Origin: JAXGPP01 sp964436865
GTDB taxonomy: Bacteria; Planctomycetota; Planctomycetia; Pirellulales; Thermoguttaceae
Direction: 5' to 3'
DNA length: 6,620 nt
Assembly: GCA_964436865.1 (NCBI GenBank)
Contig: CAYTFK010000370.1
Coordinates: 1 to 6,620, forward strand
Below are positions 1-5,524 of this stretch, one piece after another (position 1 is the first letter of the stretch; the number at the start of each line of letters is the position of its first letter). Below the pieces are notes generated by a model, which did not search any database, was not told the origin of the DNA, and saw only the letters and a list, made by a program, of their open reading frames with translations. Position numbers and translations under genes: made by a program.

Positions 1-60
1 TTGTGCCGCTGCGAGCAGCACCAATAGCCCGGCCAGTCCGGCCATCACGACTCGTCTCAT
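1..60 (-). CDS. Signal-peptide start of a secreted protein (5' fragment, runs off the window)
   Basis: Read on the minus strand from the ATG at 60-58, the 20 visible codons give MRRVVMAGLAGLLVLLAAAQ. This is a textbook signal peptide beginning: two arginines in the n-region, then an unbroken hydrophobic stretch rich in Leu, Ala and Gly. An AGGAGT Shine-Dalgarno sits six bases upstream of the ATG, which is strong support for this start despite the short length. The rest of the gene lies to the left of the window, so the mature protein and its function cannot be named, and a lipoprotein cannot be excluded because the cleavage region is not visible. It is divergent from the TPR protein gene and shares the 61-297 intergenic region with it. 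Confidence 0.72.
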   Translation of the reverse strand, partial: MRRVVMAGLAGLLVLLAAAQ

Positions 61-66
61 CTTTGT

Positions 67-72
67 ACTCCT
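67..72 (-). promoter_or_regulatory. Shine-Dalgarno site of the leftward gene
   Basis: The minus strand reads AGGAGT here, six bases before the ATG at 60-58. It is the strongest ribosome binding site in the window and is what makes the 20-codon fragment believable as a gene start. Confidence 0.7.
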
Positions 73-157
73 GAACCACAGTTGCCTGACGAATCGACGA
101 GAACACAGCCTTCGCGGACCGCCCCAGCTTCTTTCGGGTATTGATTCCAGGAACCGG

Positions 158-187
158 CGGATAGCCCGACCGAACGAGATCGGTCAA
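158..187 (-). promoter_or_regulatory. Candidate sigma70-type promoter of the leftward gene
   Basis: On the minus strand TTGACC (187-182) is followed after 18 bases by TATCCG (163-158). The -35 matches the consensus at five of six positions; the -10 matches only its first three. A start near position 151 would give a leader of about 90 bases. A perfect 6-bp inverted repeat, GACCGA at 168-173 and TCGGTC at 180-185, overlaps the -35 and could be an operator or chance. The call rests on motif spacing alone. Confidence 0.35.
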
Positions 188-264
188 CCCAGCTCCGAAA
201 CCGCGCCCTTGCAGCGGCCCCACAAACCTGTGACGACGAGGCCGATTCTATTCGAAATTCCCGG

Positions 265-293
265 TTTGGCAATATACGCAGTCTAGGTATCAT
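265..293 (+). promoter_or_regulatory. Weak promoter candidate before the TPR protein gene
   Basis: TTTGGC (265-270), a 17-base spacer and TATCAT (288-293) form a poor sigma70-like pair in the locally AT-richer stretch before the gene. The -10 half is reasonable, the -35 half is weak. If it is real, transcription would start near position 300 and the ATG at 298 could not be used, so translation would begin at 352 or 397. TATACG at 273-278 is an alternative -10. Confidence 0.22.
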
Positions 294-297
294 AGAA

Positions 298-1665
298 ATG
301 ATGAGTATTTCGCAAGGTTTCTTTTTCCCTCCTTCGGGGACTCTTGGAAATATGGGCAAGCAGATTGCGCGAATTCTGGCCTTGGGGACCAGCCTTATGG
401 TGAACTCCCAGCAGCAGTGGGCCGCATTCTTCGTGTTTCTATCGCTGGCTTCTCTCCCCTCTGTAGAGGCAATTTCGGCCGAGCCGGCTCCCGATCCGGC
501 CACCCAGGATTTCTCCGAACCGGTCGTTGCCCGGATGCCGATGCGATTCGCCTTGGAAGACAAGGTGATCGACGAGATCGAGAAGGGCGATCTGCTCACC
601 GTGATCGAGGATCGCAAGGACGCCTATCTGGTCGCGACTTTCAGCGGCAAGCGGGGCCTGGTGGCCAAGGAGAACACCGCGCGGCTGGCCGAGTCGGTGG
701 AGGTCTACGACGAACTGATCAAAGAGAAGCCCGAAGAGGGAAGGCTGTACACGCTCCGGGCGGCGGCATGGTGGGCGGCTGGCGACGAAAAGCGGGCGCT
801 GGCCGATTACGACAAGGCGATCGAAGCCGGGTTCCGCACGCCCAACGCCTACACCAGCCGCGGCCTGTTCCATGCCGCGCTGGGAAATTATGACAAGGCG
901 ATCGCCGATTACACGACGGCGATCAAGAAGGGCGAGAAGGACGCCGCACCCTACATCAATCGCGCCGCGGTCTATCTGACGCAGCAGAAGTACGATCTGG
1001 CAGTGAAGGACTACAGCAGCGCCCTGGACATCCAACCCAAAAGCGCGAGCATCTATCAGCAACGGGCGGTGGCCTGGAAGCTGAGCGGCCAACCCGGCAA
1101 GGCGGTGGACGATTACAGCAAGGCGATCGAACTCGAGCCCAAGTTCGTCGACGCCTGGATGGGACGCGGCTTTATCCGCTTCCAGCAGGGCGAACACCAG
1201 CAGGCGGTCGATGATTTCTCGGCCGCCATTGAGCTTCAACCCACACTCGCGCCGGCCTACAACAATCGCGGATTCAACCGCCAGAAGCTGGGCGACTGCT
1301 CCGGTGCCCTGGCCGATTACGACGAGGCGATTCGCCTGGCCCCCAAGTATGCACTGGCCCACCAGAATAAGGCCTGGCTCCTGGCCGCCGGCGATGACGC
1401 CGCGCTGCGCAACGGCAAGCAAGCCATCGAGTCGGCCGAAACGGCGTGCAAGCTCACCGACTACAAGGACCCCGGGGCGATCAAGGCGCTGGCCGCGGCC
1501 TTCGCCGAGAACGGCGAATTCGAGAAGGCCATCGGCTGGCAGGAAAAGGTCGTCGCCGCCGTCGCCGAGGACGAGCAGCCTGCCGAGCGCGGAATCCTCG
1601 ATGACTACAAGGCCAACCGCCCCTTCCGGCTCGCCGACCCACCGGGCGACGACGAGTCGAAGTAG
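298..1665 (+). CDS. Secreted SH3-like and tetratricopeptide (TPR) repeat protein
   Basis: This 455-residue protein is probably exported and acts as a protein-binding scaffold; no enzyme motif is visible. Numbering from the ATG at 298: a hydrophobic segment at about 41-58 ending SVEA gives a signal peptide, and an SH3-like beta domain covers about 78-132 (GDLLTVIEDRKDAYLVA, then GKRGLVAKEN). TPR units follow at about 149-181, 183-214, 216-249, 251-283, 285-317 and 319-352, with recurrent A/G-DYDKAI-type helices. A degenerate unit (AWLLAAGDDAAL...) and a last one around 392-422 (ALAAAFAENGEFEKAIGWQEK) close it. This SH3-TPR build with the AWLLA tail is familiar from planctomycete secreted proteins. 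The start is uncertain: codons before about 397 are AT-richer and unlike the rest, and ATGs at 352 and 397 (GGGGA eight bases before the latter) are good alternatives. The 352 start gives a charged n-region (MGKQIAR). The partners are unknown. Confidence 0.88.
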   Translation: MMSISQGFFFPPSGTLGNMGKQIARILALGTSLMVNSQQQWAAFFVFLSLASLPSVEAISAEPAPDPATQDFSEPVVARMPMRFALEDKVIDEIEKGDLLTVIEDRKDAYLVATFSGKRGLVAKENTARLAESVEVYDELIKEKPEEGRLYTLRAAAWWAAGDEKRALADYDKAIEAGFRTPNAYTSRGLFHAALGNYDKAIADYTTAIKKGEKDAAPYINRAAVYLTQQKYDLAVKDYSSALDIQPKSASIYQQRAVAWKLSGQPGKAVDDYSKAIELEPKFVDAWMGRGFIRFQQGEHQQAVDDFSAAIELQPTLAPAYNNRGFNRQKLGDCSGALADYDEAIRLAPKYALAHQNKAWLLAAGDDAALRNGKQAIESAETACKLTDYKDPGAIKALAAAFAENGEFEKAIGWQEKVVAAVAEDEQPAERGILDDYKANRPFRLADPPGDDESK

Positions 1666-1707
1666 CTTCTTCACCTGCTCGTCAGGCTCCGGATGGGAGG
1701 TTCTCTA

Positions 1708-1757
1708 TCGGCGCTGGCGCCGAGCGGTATCTTGCCGCTTCTGTGCTTTCTTCTTTC
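1708..1757 (+). terminator. Possible weak intrinsic terminator after the TPR protein gene
   Basis: About 40 bases past the TAG stop, TCGGCGC (1708-1714) and GCGCCGA (1717-1723) form a GC-rich inverted repeat with a very tight loop. A second overlapping stem, AGCGG (1723-1727) with CCGCT (1735-1739), is followed by a pyrimidine-rich, T-biased run (1739-1757). The T run is interrupted by C and G, so this is only a fair match to a rho-independent terminator. Confidence 0.3.
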
Positions 1758-1801
1758 GATAGATGCCGCGCAGTGCGAGCCTGACGGCACTGGCCCCGGT
1801 A

Positions 1802-1831
1802 TGGCGATCGGTTGCCATGTGCGGCTATACT
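1802..1831 (+). promoter_or_regulatory. Candidate promoter of the secreted FAD oxidoreductase gene
   Basis: TATACT (1826-1831) is a good -10 hexamer. The -35 is poor: TGGCGA at 1802-1807, 18 bases upstream, matches at three of six positions. Support comes from the flanks, because the 11-base word GGCTATACTCG (1823-1833) recurs exactly in front of the next gene (5473-5483), both times between genes and on the coding strand. A transcript from here would have a leader of about 108 bases that contains the hairpin at 1845-1891. Confidence 0.42.
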
Positions 1832-1844
1832 CGGCAGAGGATGT

Positions 1845-1891
1845 TTCCGGTCAAAGGAAGACCGCGGCGTCCATGCGGCGTTTGACCGGGA
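1845..1891 (+). repeat. Inverted repeat / leader hairpin upstream of the FAD oxidoreductase gene
   Basis: CCGGTCAAA (1847-1855) and TTTGACCGG (1881-1889) are perfect 9-base inverted repeats. In RNA the stem extends by a U-G pair (1846/1890) and a U-A pair (1845/1891) to 11 pairs. Inside, CCGC (1862-1865) can pair with GCGG (1875-1878) around a nine-base loop. No T run follows, so it is not an ordinary terminator. It lies between the -10-like TATACT and the GTG start, 54 bases before the latter. It could be a leader structure controlling expression or an operator for a dimeric regulator; the sequence does not decide. Confidence 0.55.
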
Positions 1892-1945
1892 TTCCGGTCG
1901 AGCGTACTACTTCGCGCACTACCACTAATTCATGGGCTCAACAAC

Positions 1946-4900
1946 GTGAAAACTTCGCGACTGCTTGGCGTGGCAATGATTCTCTGCGGACTTGCCCTGA
2001 TCGCCCCCACGCGCGCGGCGGAGCAAGCTGCCTCCACCGACTTGGTCGCGGCCTGGAGCTTCGATGAGGATCGCGGCCGGCTGATCTTGGATCAATCCGG
2101 CTCTGAGAACCATCTCTCCGCGACCGCGGGCAACCTCACGAAAGGCGTCTGCGGCAGCGGCCTGGAACTCGACTCCCGTTACGGCTACGTCTCGGCCGTG
2201 GCAAGCACGAGCCTTGCCCCCGCCGGCGCGATCACGCTTGAAGCGTGGGTCAAGCCACACTCCTTGCCGACCGCGGAATTCGCAACTGTGATACGCAAGG
2301 AGGGCTGCTACTCGCTCCGCTTCGCGGGGGACCGCCTGGGCTTCGTACTCTGGCTGGCCGGCAGTCCAGTCACGCTTGCCGCGGGCAAGACCGATTGGCA
2401 GGCCGAACAGTGGTACCATCTGGCCGCCACCTACGATGGCCGGCAGACGCGGATCTTCGTCGACGGTGTCGAGGTGGAGTCGTCCGAACGACCGCAGCCC
2501 GAGCAGATCGGCACGGAACGCAGCAACTGCTGCATCGGCAGCAACAACGGCCAGAGCCGCTTCCCCGGGGTGATCGACGAGGTGCGGATCTGCAGCCGTG
2601 CTTTGGCGCCGGCCGAGATCGAGGCCAGCCGCCAGCGCGGCCTGGCGTGCCTGGCATCGCAGAAGGACCTTTCCGTCGCTGTGCGCAAGATCGGCATCCA
2701 ATTCCCGGTGCTCAAGAAAGCGGCACGCGAGGTCGAGATGCTCCAGGACGGCTTCTTGTGGATCGACGCCGAGGACTTCGCCGACTACGGCGGCTGGAAG
2801 ATCGACACGCAGTTCGTTCAGTTCGTCGGCTCGGCCTACCTGATCGCCCCCGATCTGGGCAGTCCAGTTGCCGACGCGAGCACCGAGTTCACTGTGCCCA
2901 AGGCCGGCACGTATCGGCTTTGGGTCCGCGCAAAGAACTGGTATCTCGCTGCCGCACCAGGACAGTTTCAGGTGTCGGTGGGCGGGCAGCGGTCGGAGGC
3001 CATTTTCGGTAAAGCGGATACGGAAGAATGGGTCTGGCAGGACGGCGGCGAGTTCCACCTGGCGGCCGGACGCACCCGGCTGGTTTTGCACGACCTGACT
3101 GGTTACTACGCCCGCTGCGATGCAATCGTGCTCACGACCGATTCGGGCTACAAGCCACCCAACCAACCGGAAGAGTTGCGTCGCGAACGAAGCCGGCTCA
3201 CGGGGCTGCCGCTTGAGCCTGTCCCGGCCGGCGAGTTCGACGTGATCGTTGTCGGCGGCGGCGCGGCCGGGTCGTGTGCCGCACTGGCCGCCGCGCGGAC
3301 GGGCGCCAAGACCGCACTGATCAACGATCGGCCGGTATTGGGAGGCAACGCCAGCATCGAGCTTGGCGTGCCGATCAACGGGGCGGCGAGCCAGCATGCC
3401 AACGCCCGCGAGTCGGGCATCATCGAGGAAGCCGGCCGGATCAAGGCCCGCTACGGCTACCCGAAGATGAGCGAGCCGTTTCAATTGCTGGCGGAAGAGG
3501 AAGAGAACCTTAAGGTCTTCCCGAACCAGCGAGTCTATGAAGCCAAGATGATCGACGCCGGCCGAATTGGCGCGGTGCTGGCGGTCGACACGCTCACCGG
3601 TGTCATCACCCGGTACCAGGGCAAGTTGTTCGTCGACGCGACCGGCGATGGCTGGCTCGGCTACTTTGCCGGGGCGAAGTTCCGCCACGGTCGCGAATCC
3701 CGCGCGGAGTTTGGCGAGAGCCATGCCCCCGAACAGGCAGACAAGATCAACATGAGCGGCTGCCTGATGGGCGAGTTGTGCCTGTCGTATCGCGCCGAGA
3801 ACGCAGGCCGGCCGACACCCTATGTTCCGCCTGCCTGGGCGGCGAAGCTTCCTCCGCCCGAATCGTTCGGGCGCAGGATCGATGGGCTTGGCGGCAACTG
3901 GTGGCTGGAGCGCGAAGGAACGATCGATACCCTCTGGCAGGCCGAGAAATCCCGCGACGAGCTGATCCGCATCAGCTTCGGCTACTGGGATTTTCTCAAG
4001 AACCGCTGGCCCGATCGCCGCCAGGCAGAGGACTACCGCCTGAGCTTCGTGCCGTTCACCGAGGGCAAGCGCGAAGGCCGGCGGCTGGTCGGCGATCACA
4101 TGCTGACCCAGGACGAAGTGCTCGCCGCCACCATGTTTCCGGACCGCATCTCCTACGGCGGCTGGCCCATGGACGTGCACCATGCCCTGGGCATCTACTC
4201 CGGCCAGGAAGGCCCGTTCCACTGCAACGACCACACGCCCATCTACAGCATTCCCTACCGCTGCCTGTACTCGGCCAATATCGACAACCTGATGATGGCC
4301 GGACGCTGTATCAGCGTGACGCACATCGCCCTGGGAACGGTCCGCGTGCAGGGGACTCTCTCGGCAATCGGACAGGCCACCGGCACGGCGGCCGCCATGT
4401 GCGTGCGCGAGGGACTGACGCCGCGCGAACTCGGCCAGCAGCGGATTGGCAATCTGCAGCAGACGCTCCTCCGAGACGACCAGTACATTCCCGGCATCAC
4501 GAACGGCGATCCCCGCGATCTGGCCCGCATTGCCGCGATTACCGCCTCGAGCACCGCCAGCGGCGATGAATTCGGTCGCGAGCAGGTCCGCAAGGTCGAC
4601 GGCCATGAACTGGCGATGTCGCGAGCCGTCATGTTTCCCCGCGGTCTTACCGAGAAGCTCGAGACGATCGGCGTGCTGCTGCGATCCGATCGCAACGAAC
4701 CCGCGGAATTGACGCTCCACGTCCGCGAGGCGGAGAGCGCCGGCGACTTCTCGTCGACTGCCGATCTGGCGGTGGCCAAAGCCATCGTACCTCCCGGCAA
4801 GGAATCGGCGGTCGAATTCGCGGTCGACTGCCGTCCGACAAAGCCGTTCGTCTGGATCTGGCTGCCGAAGACGCAAGGGGTGATCTGGCACCTCTCCGAA

Positions 4901-5410
4901 CGGGCTCCGCTGGACTCGTGCCGCGCCTATGGCGGCGGCGAAGCCCGACCTTGGCAAGTCGTCCCGGGACAGTATCACGCCTTCTACACGCAGCCGCCGA
5001 TGGTCTACGCTGCCGATTACGGGCCGGAGAACGTCGTCAACGGCATGTCGCGGATCGTCGGCAAGACGCCGAATCTCTGGGCCTCCGATCCGGCGCAACC
5101 GATGCCGCAGTGGATCGAGATGAGCTTCCCCTCGCCCACGAAAATCAATGCGGCCTATCTCACGTTCGACACCGACATGAACGCCCCGTTCCACACGGTG
5201 CCGATCGTGCCGGAGTGTGTTCGCGACTATACGCTTTCCTGCTGGAACGGCAGCCAGTGGGTCGAGGTGGCTCGCGAGACGGGCAACTTCCAGCGTCGCC
5301 GTGTCCATCGTTTCCCAACGGTGACCACCACGAAGCTCCGGCTCACCGTGCTGGAGACCAACGGGCATCGTTCCGCACGCGTGTTCGAGATTCGGCTGTA
5401 CGAGGAGTAG
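1946..5410 (+). CDS. Secreted FAD-dependent oxidoreductase with LamG and F5/8-type C modules
   Basis: This 1154-residue protein is probably an exported flavoenzyme acting on a carbohydrate-type substrate; the reaction is unknown. Start is GTG, chosen because it supplies the charged n-region (KTSR) of a signal peptide ending PTRAA near residue 25; the Shine-Dalgarno is weak. A LamG/concanavalin-like domain spans about 31-235 (FVDGVEVES at 171-179, VIDEVRICSRAL at 209-220). A jelly-roll-like beta domain spans about 265-398 (DAEDFADYGGW, KAGTYRLWVRAKNW). The FAD_oxidored-type core spans about 430-855: GxGxxG dinucleotide motif G437-G439-G442, DRPVLGGNAS at 461-470, DATGDG at 564-569, and the C-terminal FAD-contact block NLMMAGRCISVTH to GTAAAMC (781-819). 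A conserved-looking His/Cys patch is H745, H746, H759, C760, H763. A beta-rich linker (about 860-1015) leads to an F5/8 type C (discoidin-like) domain at about 1020-1154. No twin-arginine motif is present. The next gene encodes a GH36-like protein. Confidence 0.9.
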   Translation: MKTSRLLGVAMILCGLALIAPTRAAEQAASTDLVAAWSFDEDRGRLILDQSGSENHLSATAGNLTKGVCGSGLELDSRYGYVSAVASTSLAPAGAITLEAWVKPHSLPTAEFATVIRKEGCYSLRFAGDRLGFVLWLAGSPVTLAAGKTDWQAEQWYHLAATYDGRQTRIFVDGVEVESSERPQPEQIGTERSNCCIGSNNGQSRFPGVIDEVRICSRALAPAEIEASRQRGLACLASQKDLSVAVRKIGIQFPVLKKAAREVEMLQDGFLWIDAEDFADYGGWKIDTQFVQFVGSAYLIAPDLGSPVADASTEFTVPKAGTYRLWVRAKNWYLAAAPGQFQVSVGGQRSEAIFGKADTEEWVWQDGGEFHLAAGRTRLVLHDLTGYYARCDAIVLTTDSGYKPPNQPEELRRERSRLTGLPLEPVPAGEFDVIVVGGGAAGSCAALAAARTGAKTALINDRPVLGGNASIELGVPINGAASQHANARESGIIEEAGRIKARYGYPKMSEPFQLLAEEEENLKVFPNQRVYEAKMIDAGRIGAVLAVDTLTGVITRYQGKLFVDATGDGWLGYFAGAKFRHGRESRAEFGESHAPEQADKINMSGCLMGELCLSYRAENAGRPTPYVPPAWAAKLPPPESFGRRIDGLGGNWWLEREGTIDTLWQAEKSRDELIRISFGYWDFLKNRWPDRRQAEDYRLSFVPFTEGKREGRRLVGDHMLTQDEVLAATMFPDRISYGGWPMDVHHALGIYSGQEGPFHCNDHTPIYSIPYRCLYSANIDNLMMAGRCISVTHIALGTVRVQGTLSAIGQATGTAAAMCVREGLTPRELGQQRIGNLQQTLLRDDQYIPGITNGDPRDLARIAAITASSTASGDEFGREQVRKVDGHELAMSRAVMFPRGLTEKLETIGVLLRSDRNEPAELTLHVREAESAGDFSSTADLAVAKAIVPPGKESAVEFAVDCRPTKPFVWIWLPKTQGVIWHLSERAPLDSCRAYGGGEARPWQVVPGQYHAFYTQPPMVYAADYGPENVVNGMSRIVGKTPNLWASDPAQPMPQWIEMSFPSPTKINAAYLTFDTDMNAPFHTVPIVPECVRDYTLSCWNGSQWVEVARETGNFQRRRVHRFPTVTTTKLRLTVLETNGHRSARVFEIRLYEE

Positions 5411-5451
5411 CCCGGCGGAATCGCGGCGAGGGAGAGGCGGCGTTCGGCGTG

Positions 5452-5481
5452 TTGCAGCCTGCATCGACGCGGGGCTATACT
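5452..5481 (+). promoter_or_regulatory. Promoter candidate of the NPCBM/GH36-like gene
   Basis: TTGCAG (5452-5457), an 18-base spacer and TATACT (5476-5481) make the best sigma70-type pair in the window, four of six and five of six consensus bases. The -10 lies in GGCTATACTCG (5473-5483), identical to the element before the FAD oxidoreductase gene. A start near 5488 would leave a leader of about 37 bases. It implies the gene can be transcribed independently, although no terminator is visible after the TAG at 5408-5410, so read-through from upstream is also possible. Confidence 0.52.
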
Positions 5482-5496
5482 CGCCATCGCGGGGCT
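5468..5496 (+). repeat. Pair of 9-bp direct repeats around the -10 element
   Basis: CGCGGGGCT occurs at 5468-5476 and again at 5488-5496. The copies are 20 bases apart start to start, about two helical turns, so they face the same side of the DNA and flank the TATACT. That geometry fits an operator, but in GC-rich DNA chance is a real alternative. Confidence 0.3.
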
Positions 5497-5513
5497 CGCG
5501 CATGTGCCTTTCC

Positions 5514-5517
5514 GGAG
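5514..5517 (+). promoter_or_regulatory. Shine-Dalgarno site of the NPCBM/GH36-like gene
   Basis: GGAG lies seven bases before the ATG at 5525. It decides for this ATG over an in-frame GTG at 5504, which has no comparable site. Confidence 0.55.
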
Positions 5518-5524
5518 ACTTGCG

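Noticed and set aside
57..617. A 186-codon minus-strand frame whose TGA overlaps the ATG of the leftward gene (ATGA)
   Set aside because: The overlap resembles translational coupling, but the protein is Ser/Arg-rich without a domain and lies antisense to the start of the TPR protein gene and across its upstream region. The AGGAGT site explains the leftward gene without it.
439..1674. A 411-codon minus-strand frame opposite the TPR protein gene
   Set aside because: Same register effect as above; its repeats are mirror images of the TPR units, and the sense protein has clear domains.
1693..2067. A 124-codon plus-strand frame with a signal-peptide-like start (LPLLCFLLSIDAA)
   Set aside because: It has no good Shine-Dalgarno, runs through the terminator, promoter and hairpin candidates, overlaps the FAD oxidoreductase gene by 122 bases in another frame, and its later sequence looks like frame-shifted GC-rich DNA.
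3778..4569. A 263-codon plus-strand frame inside the FAD oxidoreductase gene
   Set aside because: Out-of-frame shadow, rich in Arg, Pro and His; the overlapping frame contains the conserved FAD-contact block.
5411..5451. Possible terminator after the FAD oxidoreductase gene
   Set aside because: The stretch is GC-rich with repeated GGCG words, but I could find no convincing stem followed by a T run.
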